Shown: positions 1-6,953, counted from the stretch's first letter. The stretch: DNA of 10,000 nt from Kiritimatiellota bacterium (GCA_008636095.1 VSJD01000040.1:1-10000), one strand, 5' to 3'. The notes: a model not told the origin generated them from the letters alone. Made by a program: numbers and translations.

Positions 1-57
1 AAAGATGATTGATCGACACAACCAGCGCATTCACACGGACGCGCTATCCACACGCCG

Positions 58-420
58 GTGATGCTCATCGTTTTAGCTATGGTAGCAAGGGAAGTGCATA
101 TAGAAAGGGGCATGTCCCGGTTTCCCGAACTAGTCTTGTGGATTGGCTGGAGGGATGAATGCAGCAGGGCAAATTTTTCAGATTACTGCCATGCAGCTTG
201 GGCGATCTGTGCTTTGCTCGCCTACCTTGGGGTGTTTCGGTGCCTCGATATTATGGCTCGAATTGGCCTCACAGCCATCGTGTTTCCGATTGGTGTCGGT
301 ACGTGCATTATTGTGTTCTTGGTCTACAGCCACATTTGTCTCCGGGAACCATACACGAAAACCACGATTATGGGATTGTGTCTCGCCGTGATTGGCATCA
401 TTTTTATGGCCCTGCGATAA
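58..420 (+). pseudogene. Decayed remnant of a small DMT/SMR-like membrane transporter
   Basis: The C-terminal part of the frame starting at 58 resembles the last two membrane segments of drug/metabolite transporter (EamA or SMR type) proteins. It has a hydrophobic stretch around IVFPIGVGTCIIVFLVY, then an LREPYTKTTIMG loop, then a final membrane segment ending at the TAA at 418-420. The first half of this frame is not convincing. Instead, frame +2 at about 134-202, just after an in-frame TAG at 131-133, reads GLAGGMNAAGQIF..., which looks like an earlier transmembrane helix of the same fold. Family-like sequence split between two frames suggests at least one frameshift plus loss of the N terminus. 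A functional 120-residue membrane protein from GTG58 or ATG61 is the alternative. The upstream edge of the gene, if any, lies outside the window. Confidence 0.45.
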
Positions 421-448
421 GATCGCATTCGGATGACCAGTCTTCCGA

Positions 449-496
449 AGCGCTCGGGCGCAGGAGTATCCGTCGTCCTACCGTCGCCCGAGCGCT
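449..496. terminator. 12-bp perfect inverted repeat at a convergent gene end
   Basis: AGCGCTCGGGCG at 449-460 is the exact reverse complement of CGCCCGAGCGCT at 485-496. An inner AGGA/TCCT pair (462-465 with 476-479) can extend the fold. The right arm covers the last codons of the minus-strand gene and the first two bases of its stop-codon complement (495-497). It lies between two converging reading frames, where a bidirectional terminator would be expected, but neither side has a U-tract. Termination is therefore inferred from position and stem strength. Confidence 0.45.
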
Positions 497-1328
497 ATGA
501 TGGGCAGGGCGTCGTCTGCAATTGATACAGTCGCCGCGCCACGGCCCAGGCTCCGCACCGCGCGCCCACCGGCGTAATGGCCTTCGGCCCGGCCAGCATG
601 CGGCCGATTGAGGCCGCTGGTTGCGAGGTGTCAAACACGCCCTGGCAAACAAATCCATAGGTTCCCGCGTAACGCTCCTCGCCGGCAAAGGGCAACGGAT
701 CGGAACCGGGAATGACCGCCAGGCCACGTTCGCGGGCCAGTTTCATGAGCCGCGGTTCGGGCCACAGCGTGGGCCTTAAGGCGGTGTCGCCCAGGCGCAG
801 AACCCGGCCTTGATCGCTTTCAATCAAATCCCGCGCCAGCCGCCCGCGCGCAAACAACCACTTGCCGGGCGACCAGGCCAGGACCGGAATGCCGCCGGCT
901 TCGACTACTTTTTGAATTACGTCGCGGGTGGGCAAACCATCCGGGATTTTCACGCGCATGGCCAGCCCGAGAATTTCCAGCCGCTCGCGGGTCACAATCT
1001 GCCGGCCCGCCACCAGGCACACCCGACCAATCTCGTGGAAATTAACTGTCACGCAAACCGGGTCCGTTCCGCTCGTTATCTCGAGGCCATTGGCCACAAC
1101 CGCTTTATCCTGATTTTGCAGGCGGCTGAAAAAATCGTGTTCGCGGCTTTCCGCCAGGAACGCCAGTTTGTGAATTCTGCTTCCGATTGTTTCCGACTTT
1201 GTAAAACCGGCGGCCTCGGCCAGCCGGTCCAGATTTTGAATCAGGTGGCGGAACACGGCTTTAATGTCATAGGCGGGATATAAGTGCACATGGCCATCCG
1301 CCGCGACAATGGTGGGTGTATTATTCAT
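495..1328 (-). CDS. Conserved hypothetical protein, PHP/amidohydrolase-like
   Basis: This 277-residue protein opens with a short strand followed by DGHVHLYPAYD (residues 11-21). The D-x-H-x-H pattern is typical of the first metal-binding strand of PHP phosphoesterases and amidohydrolases. Further conserved-looking blocks are SREHDFF (61-67), GRQIVTRERLEILGL (108-122), a GIPVLAWSPGKW strand (146-157) and VIPGSDPLPFAGEER (206-219). Aspartates and histidines in these blocks could complete a metal site. I recall similar uncharacterised proteins in which the D-H-H opening, the RQ-VT-E-LE segment and the GSDPLP segment are conserved together, but no activity is known to me. There is no signal peptide or membrane segment, so it is probably cytoplasmic. 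The AAGG before the ATG is very close to the start, so initiation looks weak. A tRNA-Cys lies upstream on the same strand. The reading frame is solid; the function is open. Confidence 0.8.
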   Translation of the reverse strand: MNNTPTIVAADGHVHLYPAYDIKAVFRHLIQNLDRLAEAAGFTKSETIGSRIHKLAFLAESREHDFFSRLQNQDKAVVANGLEITSGTDPVCVTVNFHEIGRVCLVAGRQIVTRERLEILGLAMRVKIPDGLPTRDVIQKVVEAGGIPVLAWSPGKWLFARGRLARDLIESDQGRVLRLGDTALRPTLWPEPRLMKLARERGLAVIPGSDPLPFAGEERYAGTYGFVCQGVFDTSQPAASIGRMLAGPKAITPVGARCGAWAVARRLYQLQTTPCPS

Positions 1329-1336
1329 ACCTTAAT

Positions 1337-1355
1337 TTTCACGCCAAGCGTGAAA
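1337..1355. promoter_or_regulatory. 8-bp inverted repeat just upstream of the hypothetical gene start
   Basis: TTTCACGC (1337-1344) and GCGTGAAA (1348-1355) form a perfect 8-bp stem with a CAA loop. On the minus strand it ends 8 bases before the ATG at 1326-1328. It could be an operator or a leader hairpin that hides the weak ribosome binding site. There is no direct evidence for either role. Confidence 0.3.
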
Positions 1356-1444
1356 TATCCGGGTGGGCACTTTTTTACCTTTTGCTGCCACTTGAGAAAA
1401 AGCCGGCAAAATCAAGGTTAGGCCACGATGGGCATGGTTCAAGG

Positions 1445-1518
1445 TGGAGGCGCGAACCGGAGTTGAACCGGTCTAACAGGTTTTGCAGACCCGTGCCTAA
1501 CCGCTTGGCTATCGCGCC
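1445..1518 (-). tRNA. tRNA-Cys (anticodon GCA)
   Basis: Read on the minus strand, the RNA folds into a full cloverleaf. The acceptor stem is GGCGCGA paired with TCGCGCC. The D arm is closed by GCC/GGC. The anticodon stem is CGGGT/ACCTG (one G-U pair) with loop CTGCAAA, giving anticodon GCA. The T arm is ACCGG/CCGGT with loop TTCAACT. The discriminator base is U, as expected for cysteine tRNAs, and the 3' CCA is encoded (complement of 1445-1447). Without CCA the RNA is 71 nt. It lies between the FAD oxidase gene and the hypothetical gene and reads toward the latter. Confidence 0.95.
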
Positions 1519-1542
1519 TTGAAAAAATGAATTCACTGCCAG

Positions 1543-1570
1543 CTTACAAGACTGGCCTTCATGGTATCAA
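1543..1570 (-). promoter_or_regulatory. Candidate promoter for tRNA-Cys
   Basis: On the minus strand TTGATA (complement of 1565-1570) is followed after 16 bases by TGTAAG (complement of 1543-1548). These match the sigma-70 consensus at 5/6 and 4/6 positions. The predicted start of transcription would be about 15-20 bases before the tRNA 5' end at 1518, which is a sensible leader length. The -10 box is weak. The remaining 1571-1709 stretch holds no gene; a GGGGAG ribosome binding site for the next gene sits at 1693-1698. Confidence 0.35.
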
Positions 1571-1709
1571 GCCAATGATCGGCGTCAACTGCTTTTTACC
1601 TGAACAATGTGGAAAAAAGTGTGGATCATTTCATCGGGAATTGATACTTGTTTATTCCGGGCCGCTGAACGTTTCCCTGTTATATCCGGTCTGGGGAGCA
1701 TGTTGAACT

Positions 1710-3329
1710 ATGCCGACGCACCACGTACCGCTAATCCCGGTCCTCAAGCCGGATGAATACGAGCGCATTGACCGGTTCTGCCAAGATCATGCCGGGATCG
1801 CGGCTCTGAGCGCTATTGCGGATTTGATCCACGCCGATTTTGCCACTGAGCTGGTCCTCGATCCGGATATCATCCAGGGGTTTAGCGCCGACAGCTCCAA
1901 TCTGCCGGGGCATGCCGATGCCCTGGGCCGGCCGCAATCTGAACGCGAATGCGCCGTCCTTTTCCGGGCCTGCTTCGCGGCCGGAATTCCTTTTACCCTG
2001 ACCGCGGGGCGGTCAAACCTGACCGGCAGTGCCACGCCGCTGACGGGCGTTGTCATTTCCATGGCACGGATGCTTCAGCCGGAAATTCACGTGGATATTG
2101 AAGCCCGCACGGTGCGCTCGCCCGTGGGCGTTATTCTCGAAGACATGCGCCGCCAAGTGCTGGAGCAGAGCGCGGGGCGCCTGTTTTTCCCGGTTGACCC
2201 GACAAGCCGGTCCGATGCCATGGTGGGCGGGGCGATCGCTTGCAACGCGTCAGGTTTCACGCCGGGCGAAGCCGGGGCCACACGCCCATGGGTTGAGGCC
2301 GTGGAGTTCATATTGCCCAATGGCCTGAAAGTGTCTGCCCGGCGCGGGGATTACGTGTCGGCGGATGGCCGGTTCGAATTGCACGACGGTTCCCGCGTCA
2401 TAACATTCCCGGTGCCGCGTTATCCGCGCCCGGCGATTAAAAATGCCGGCGGTCCGTATTCTTCCCCGGCGGGCGCGATGGATTTCGTGGATCTCATCGT
2501 GGGTAGTGAAGGCCTGTTCGGGGCGGTGACGGCTTGTGTCATGCGCCTGGCGCCGCATCCCTCGGCTTATTTGGATCTCTTCTTCTCGCTGCCGGACGAA
2601 AGTAATGCCGTGGATTTGCTCGATGTCTTGCGCTCCACCCTGCCGGGCGGATTGGGTTGCCTCTCCGCGCTGGAATATTTCGGCGCCAATAGCCGCCGCT
2701 TCATGGCGCACGAAAGCCGTTTCTTTCACGGGAACCATCCGGTGGGCATTTATGTGCAGGCGCCGCTATCAGGGCAGGTACTGGAAGATGCGGCCGGGGA
2801 ATGGCTGGAACGCCTCACGGCGGCCGGTTGCGGGGTGGATGAGAACGCAATCCTGCTCATGGATAACGAGCGGGACCGGGCTTTGTTTATGGAGGCACGG
2901 CATTCCATGCCGGCCAAGGCCGTGGAGGTGGTCCAACAGCGCGGCACATTCACCATCATGACCGATACGGTTATCCCATCAAACCGCTTCCGCGAATTCC
3001 TGTGTTTCACGCATGACGTGATCAGGTCCGCCGGTTTGGATTACCTTGCCTTTGGCCACCTGGGGGATTGTCATTTGCATTTCACGATCCTTCCGGAAAA
3101 GAATCAGGTAGCGCTCGGCGCGGAAATCTATGACCGGATCATTGCCCAGTCGGCCCGCCTGGGAGGCGTCTATTCTGGCGAGCACGGAACAGGCAAACGC
3201 AAGCGGCGCGATTTTATCCAGTGCTACGGTCCGGCGGCGGTAGAGCAGGTGCGGCAATGCAAAGCGGCGGTGGACCCGCTGTTTCTGATGAACCGCGGCA
3301 ATGTGCTGGAAGTGGAAACCGGCTCCTGA
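1710..3329 (+). CDS. FAD-linked oxidase, GlcD / D-lactate dehydrogenase type
   Basis: A 539-residue flavoprotein of the VAO/PCMH superfamily with the GlcD-type C-terminal domain. Such enzymes oxidise 2-hydroxy acids (D-lactate, glycolate, D-2-hydroxyglutarate) and pass electrons to a carrier or a partner subunit. The N-terminal FAD-binding part shows AGRSNLTGSATP (99-110), VGGAIACNASG (172-182) and IVGSEGLFGAVT (263-274). The C-terminal part shows GHLGDCHLHF (449-458), YSGEHGTGKRKR (488-499) and a typical end, DPLFLMNRGNVL (522-533). Length fits a stand-alone flavin subunit; there is no C-terminal iron-sulphur domain and no glcE/glcF partner beside it. The nucleotide loop reads AGRSN where many relatives have a glycine-rich RGGGTS-like loop. 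An in-frame TGA at 1704-1706 rules out upstream starts, and GGGGAG at 1693-1698 supports ATG1710. The family is certain enough; the substrate cannot be read from sequence. Confidence 0.9.
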   Translation: MPTHHVPLIPVLKPDEYERIDRFCQDHAGIAALSAIADLIHADFATELVLDPDIIQGFSADSSNLPGHADALGRPQSERECAVLFRACFAAGIPFTLTAGRSNLTGSATPLTGVVISMARMLQPEIHVDIEARTVRSPVGVILEDMRRQVLEQSAGRLFFPVDPTSRSDAMVGGAIACNASGFTPGEAGATRPWVEAVEFILPNGLKVSARRGDYVSADGRFELHDGSRVITFPVPRYPRPAIKNAGGPYSSPAGAMDFVDLIVGSEGLFGAVTACVMRLAPHPSAYLDLFFSLPDESNAVDLLDVLRSTLPGGLGCLSALEYFGANSRRFMAHESRFFHGNHPVGIYVQAPLSGQVLEDAAGEWLERLTAAGCGVDENAILLMDNERDRALFMEARHSMPAKAVEVVQQRGTFTIMTDTVIPSNRFREFLCFTHDVIRSAGLDYLAFGHLGDCHLHFTILPEKNQVALGAEIYDRIIAQSARLGGVYSGEHGTGKRKRRDFIQCYGPAAVEQVRQCKAAVDPLFLMNRGNVLEVETGS

Positions 3330-3403
3330 AGACAAGGGTGTAAAAAAGAAAGTTCGACAAACGCACTCTCCCTGTAGTAAAAAACATCAACAAGCTGTGG
3401 ATC

Positions 3404-3423
3404 GGGGGCGGGGGATTGCCCCC
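3404..3423 (+). other. GC-rich hairpin in the leader of the EF-hand gene
   Basis: GGGGGC (3404-3409) can pair with GCCCCC (3418-3423) around an 8-base loop, 27 bases before ATG3451. No T-run follows, so it is not a classical terminator for the upstream oxidase gene. It may be a leader structure. The rest of 3330-3450 shows nothing else I can support. Confidence 0.25.
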
Positions 3424-3450
3424 TGGCGCAAGACCAGCAGTGAGGGCGTC

Positions 3451-4128
3451 ATGAACAAAAGGAATTCAAACATGAAGCACACACGGATAATTACCTGGAT
3501 GGCGGGCGCGGTAGCCATGACGCTGGCAACAAGCAGTCTGGCCGAAGACACCGGCGCGACCCCAACCTCGGCCCCAGCCTGGCAACCGACCGTATTTCAA
3601 AAAACGGACACCAACGGCGACGGTAATATCGCGGCGGCCGAGTTCCAGGCGCACCGGGACGCCTGGTTCAAGGAGATTAACGCCGATGGTGATGGCAAAC
3701 TGACGGCAGATGAGTTTGCGAAGGATCAGCAAGGCCGGTTCAAGGATATGGACACCAACAGTGACGGCGTGGTCGTGACGGAGGAATACGTAGCCTTCTT
3801 TTGCGGCCCGGACACCAAGGCCAATAAGGCGGCCAAGCCGGCCAAGACCGACAAACCGACGCTGTTTGAAACCATGGATACCAATGACGACGGCTTCGTG
3901 ACGGTTCCAGAATGCGTCGTGTATCGCATTGCCATTTTCCGGCAACTGGACGCCAATGGCGACGGCAAATTGACGCCCGAAGAATTTGCGGCAGGCGCCA
4001 ATAAGCGCTTTACGGCCATGGATCTTAACAAAGACAACGTGATCACCAAAGATGAGTTTGATGCAATGGGGGTCAACAAGGCGCGCGGTAGCCGCGCTTC
4101 GGAGACCAACCTGCCCGTGGCGAATTAA
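3451..4128 (+). CDS. Secreted protein with six EF-hand calcium-binding loops
   Basis: A 225-residue protein with a Sec-type signal peptide: basic start, hydrophobic stretch around residues 13-24, probable cleavage after SSLA at residue 31. The mature part carries six 12-residue EF-hand loops at residues 53-64, 77-88, 101-112, 143-154, 167-178 and 191-202. All have Asp or Asn at position 1 and Glu at position 12. Loop 2 starts with Asn, and loop 6 has Asn in place of the usual Gly at position 6. Loops are 24 residues apart within each group of three, the compact spacing common in bacterial EF-hand proteins. Residues 47-116 and 137-206 look like two copies of one unit, joined by a Lys/Ala/Pro linker. 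The likely role is calcium binding in the periplasm or outside the cell; no enzymatic domain is present. ATG3451 has GAGG five bases upstream. ATG3472 also has a good site (AAAAGGA) and gives a shorter signal peptide, so the start is uncertain by seven codons. Confidence 0.88.
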   Translation: MNKRNSNMKHTRIITWMAGAVAMTLATSSLAEDTGATPTSAPAWQPTVFQKTDTNGDGNIAAAEFQAHRDAWFKEINADGDGKLTADEFAKDQQGRFKDMDTNSDGVVVTEEYVAFFCGPDTKANKAAKPAKTDKPTLFETMDTNDDGFVTVPECVVYRIAIFRQLDANGDGKLTPEEFAAGANKRFTAMDLNKDNVITKDEFDAMGVNKARGSRASETNLPVAN

Positions 4129-4133
4129 TCCGT

Positions 4134-5297
4134 CTAGAGCACGCGTGCCCCGGCCACAGGCCGGATCACGCGTGTTGTGCAGGTGTGTCCGAACTTACGC
4201 ACATAAGCGGACGCGAGGGTTTGGCCGACTTGATCCGCATCGCGGGGGTGAAGCATCAATACCACGCTTCCGCCAAAGCCACCGCCAGAGAGGCGCGCGC
4301 CCAGGACTTGCGGCAACATCCGGGCCTGCGCCACGATAAAATCCAGTTCCGGGCACGAGTTCTCAAAATTCGTCCGCGAGCTGTGGTGGGATTGAAACAT
4401 CAGTTCACCAAATGCCTGCACATCGCCCAAGCGCAGGAGCCGATTGGCTTCCAGCACCCGCGCGTTTTCCCCGATCACATGCGCCGCGCGCCGCGCCGTG
4501 ATGGGATCCAGGCGGGCGGCAAACGCATTCCATTCATCCATGGAGACATCGCGCAGGGCCGTGACCGGATGATCGAGCACGGAAGCGAAAAAAGCGGATG
4601 AGCGTTCGCATTGCGCCCGGCGTTCGTTGTAGGCCGATGCCACAAGACTGTGCTTGACGCATGTGTCTGCCAAGAGGAAACAGATTTCCGCCGTCAATGG
4701 CACGGTCTCGACGGCAAGTGTCCGGAAATCACTGAACACCAGGGCATGGTCTTGCCCAAAGAGACTGGAAATCTGGTCCAGTAACCCGCAGTGCGCACCC
4801 GTAAAGTCGTTTTCGGCCGCCTGGCCAATTTTGGCCAATTCCAGGGGCGCCGCCGAAATGTTGTAGAGCCGCGCGAGCGCCAGGGCCGCGGCAATTTCCA
4901 GGGCAGCGGAGCTGGAAAGGCCCGCGCCCATGGGAATATCGCCCGCAAACGTGGCTTGGAAGCCCGGTTCGATTCGGCCGCGGGCACCCAGTTTATTTAC
5001 CACGCCGCGCACATAATTGACCCACAGCGGTTGCTTTGCGGGTGAGGTAACCGGCAGGTCGAAGCAAATCTCTTCCGGAATATCCAGCGCCTGTACCGTG
5101 CATGACGCGCCCCCTGCGGGACTCAGCGCCAGGCCAATACCCAAGTCAATAGCGGCGGAAAGGACAAATCCTTCGTTATAATCGGTATGATTGCCGAGAA
5201 TTTCCACGCGCCCGGGCGCATAGGCCACGACGGCGGGCGGCACGCCAAAGCGCCGGGCATGCGCTTGCTTGATAGTTTCAATCAATGACATGTTCAT
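4134..5297 (-). CDS. galK: Galactokinase (GHMP kinase family)
   Basis: A 387-residue cytoplasmic kinase that converts galactose and ATP to galactose 1-phosphate, the entry step of the Leloir pathway. Visible family marks are the galactokinase signature APGRVEILGNHTDYNEG (27-43) and the ATP-binding GHMP motif PMGAGLSSSAALE (122-134). CGLLDQ (170-175) carries the presumed catalytic base Asp174. YNERR lies at 223-227, SHHSSRTNFENSCPELD at 303-319, and the C-terminal LSGGGFGGS loop at 336-344. Length matches bacterial GalK. In the signature the usual GEHTDYN reads GNHTDYN: Asn replaces a conserved Glu that contacts the sugar. It may therefore be a galactokinase with shifted preference, or another GHMP sugar kinase. 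manB lies 164 bases upstream on the same strand. The two possible ATG starts (5295-5297 and 5289-5291) differ by two codons and neither has a strong Shine-Dalgarno sequence. The gene converges on the EF-hand gene with only five bases between stop codons. Confidence 0.9.
   Translation of the reverse strand: MNMSLIETIKQAHARRFGVPPAVVAYAPGRVEILGNHTDYNEGFVLSAAIDLGIGLALSPAGGASCTVQALDIPEEICFDLPVTSPAKQPLWVNYVRGVVNKLGARGRIEPGFQATFAGDIPMGAGLSSSAALEIAAALALARLYNISAAPLELAKIGQAAENDFTGAHCGLLDQISSLFGQDHALVFSDFRTLAVETVPLTAEICFLLADTCVKHSLVASAYNERRAQCERSSAFFASVLDHPVTALRDVSMDEWNAFAARLDPITARRAAHVIGENARVLEANRLLRLGDVQAFGELMFQSHHSSRTNFENSCPELDFIVAQARMLPQVLGARLSGGGFGGSVVLMLHPRDADQVGQTLASAYVRKFGHTCTTRVIRPVAGARVL
4140..4174. 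terminator. Nested inverted repeat at the EF-hand/galK convergent junction
   Basis: CACGCGTG at 4140-4147 and again at 4167-4174 are self-palindromic and can pair with each other. Inside them CCGGCC (4150-4155) pairs with GGCCGG (4159-4164) around a three-base loop, with one 2x2 internal mismatch. The structure starts 11 bases after the EF-hand stop codon and lies inside the last codons of galK. A T-poor TTGTGC follows on the plus strand. It is well placed to end EF-hand transcription, but this is inferred from structure alone. Confidence 0.5.
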
Positions 5298-5318
5298 GAC
5301 GAGATAAATTAGGCCGCT

Positions 5319-5390
5319 GTTTCATGTAGCCGCAGCGGTGACGCTGTGGCTACCGGAGGGATCCACGCCTTTACGAGCGCGGCTACAAAC
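5319..5390. repeat. REP/MITE-like palindromic intergenic element
   Basis: The 164-base gap between manB and galK holds a 72-bp element bounded by inverted repeats. GTTT-CAT-GTAGCCGC on the left (5319-5333) matches the reverse complement of GCGGCTACAAAC on the right (5379-5390), except for the extra CAT. Inside, GTAGCCGCAGCG (5326-5337) pairs with CGCTGTGGCTAC (5342-5353) through a GTGA loop, giving a 12-bp stem with one G-T pair. The left arm can thus pair with either of two partners. The architecture resembles repetitive extragenic palindromes or a miniature element. Only one copy is visible here, so the repeat call rests on structure. Confidence 0.5.
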
Positions 5391-5461
5391 TGATTTCACG
5401 GATGGTGCGCGCCGCCTTTCTTATCCGGGCTGGTGTCTGGCGTCCGCCGTCTGTCTTCCTC

Positions 5462-6820
5462 TTATGCCGGTGCGCGGATGAGGGCCAGGAGTTCCTGCGT
5501 GCGCTGATCCAACTGCGCCTGGGTTTTGGCTTCCAGGTTCAGCCGAACCAGCGGCTCGGTGTTGGAACAGCGGACGTTAAACCACCAATCGGAATATTCC
5601 ACGCTGAGCCCATCGAGCTCAAACTGTTTGCCATTTTGGTATTGGTTTTTCAGCCGTGCCAGGACCGCCGGCGGGTCCTTGACCTCCGAGTTAATCTCCG
5701 AGCTCTTGAAATAGCGATGAAAGGGCTTGATCATCGCGGAAAGCGGCTCCTGCGACTGGCTCAGCAGGTTGGCGATATAGAGCACCGCCATGGCGGAGCT
5801 CTCGGTGAAATAGTTTTCCTGGAAATAGTAATGCCCGGAGAGTTCGCCCGCAAAGAGCGCATGCGCCGCGCGCATTTGCTGTTTGATGAAGGCATGCCCC
5901 ACCCGGCACATTTGCGGCGTGCCGCCGTTTTCCAGAATTACTTCCCGAACGGTCCAACTACTGCGCAGGTCGTAAAGGATGACGCCTTTGTGCTTTTTTA
6001 AAATGCTTTGCGCGATCAGAAGCGTGATCATGTCCATGGGCACGATGGCGCCCGTCTCGTCCACGAAGCCCACGCGGTCGGCGTCGCCATCGAAGGCAAC
6101 GCCGAAATCATAGCGGCCCACCTGCGCTCCTGGGGCTGTGGTGGGCAAGCCCACACGTACTTTCTGCTGGAGATCGGCCAGTGTCTCGGTCTTGAGCGGA
6201 TTGGCTTCGTGGTGCGGAAACGTGCCGTCCAGGGTGTCATACATGGCATCCACCCGCATCAGGTCCACCAGGGCTTTGGTCTCGACACAGCCCATGGCAT
6301 TGGCACAATCGGCGGCGATCGCGACGGGCCGCTGGAGGGCGGCCAGCTGTTTCACGTGCTCCACGTATTCCGGCAGGATATTGTAGCTCGAGATCGTTCC
6401 GGGGACCGCCGGCGCCGGCGCAAAATCCGATTTTCTCACGCGCCGCTCGATTTCCTGGATACCGGTTGCGCCGCTGATCGGAATCGCCTTCTCACGGCAC
6501 AATTTGAACCCATTCCACTCGCCGGGATTATGCGAGGCCGTGATCATGATACTGGCATCGGCGCCCAGCTTACCGTTGGCGTAATAGGACATCGGCGTGG
6601 AGCAGACGCCCACCCGGATCACGTCGGCGCCCTGCTGGGTCAACCCGCGCGCCAGCGCCTGGAACATGGCGGCCGAACTTGACCGCATGTCCTGCCCCAC
6701 CACCACGCGCCGGCAGTTAAGAAAACTCGCAAACGCGCGGCCGATCTTAAAGGCCAGGTCCTCGTCCAAGTCCTTGCCGACCACGCCCCGGATATCATAT
6801 GCCTTAAAAATTCCAGCCAT
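5462..6820 (-). CDS. manB: Phosphomannomutase/phosphoglucomutase (ManB-type)
   Basis: A 452-residue alpha-D-phosphohexomutase that interconverts hexose 1- and 6-phosphates. It starts with FKAYDIRGVVGKDLDEDLA (5-23), typical of ManB/CpsG. The phosphoserine loop TASHNP (94-99) carries active-site Ser96. The metal-binding loop is DGDADR (244-249), the sugar-recognition loop is GELSGH (325-330), and the C-terminal phosphate-binding loop is RCSNTEPLVRL (417-427). All four domains are complete and the length is normal. GAGG (complement of 6828-6831), seven bases upstream, supports ATG at 6818-6820. galK follows on the same strand after 164 bases containing a palindromic element, so co-transcription is possible but not certain. 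Members may act on mannose phosphates (GDP-mannose and polysaccharide synthesis) or on glucose phosphates, and sequence does not separate these. Beside galK, a phosphoglucomutase role feeding glucose 1-phosphate into glycolysis is reasonable. Confidence 0.92.
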   Translation of the reverse strand: MAGIFKAYDIRGVVGKDLDEDLAFKIGRAFASFLNCRRVVVGQDMRSSSAAMFQALARGLTQQGADVIRVGVCSTPMSYYANGKLGADASIMITASHNPGEWNGFKLCREKAIPISGATGIQEIERRVRKSDFAPAPAVPGTISSYNILPEYVEHVKQLAALQRPVAIAADCANAMGCVETKALVDLMRVDAMYDTLDGTFPHHEANPLKTETLADLQQKVRVGLPTTAPGAQVGRYDFGVAFDGDADRVGFVDETGAIVPMDMITLLIAQSILKKHKGVILYDLRSSWTVREVILENGGTPQMCRVGHAFIKQQMRAAHALFAGELSGHYYFQENYFTESSAMAVLYIANLLSQSQEPLSAMIKPFHRYFKSSEINSEVKDPPAVLARLKNQYQNGKQFELDGLSVEYSDWWFNVRCSNTEPLVRLNLEAKTQAQLDQRTQELLALIRAPA

Positions 6821-6953
6821 AAGTAAACCTCATCAAAATGTCATAGCCAACCACTGCATTAGCGAAGAACCAGGAACAAAGTTAATTGTTTACCATATTG
6901 ACATGTTCAGAAACAAGCTTGAATCGTCTTGCCCGGCAATTCTTTACGGGTTC

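Noticed and set aside
810..1283. Plus-strand open frame of 157 residues inside the hypothetical gene
   Set aside because: The minus-strand protein has coherent conserved blocks; this one does not and lacks a ribosome binding site.
1445..1518. tRNA-Cys as an integration site for a mobile element
   Set aside because: No integrase gene and no second copy of the tRNA 3' end is visible in the window.
44..1630. DnaA-box-like 9-mers (CTATCCACA at 44-52, TGTGGAAAA and TGTGGATCA near 1608-1630)
   Set aside because: Each has one mismatch and a few such matches are expected by chance in 10 kb. There is no dnaA/dnaN gene or AT-rich unwinding region, so no origin is claimed.
3466..3945. Minus-strand open frame of 159 residues opposite the EF-hand gene
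   Set aside because: Its repeated pattern is just the complement of the repetitive EF-hand codons.
5402..6682. Long plus-strand open frames of 199 and 224 residues opposite manB
   Set aside because: They are antisense to a complete, well-recognised gene, have no family-like motifs and are rich in Arg/Gly/His. High GC coding sequence produces such frames by itself.
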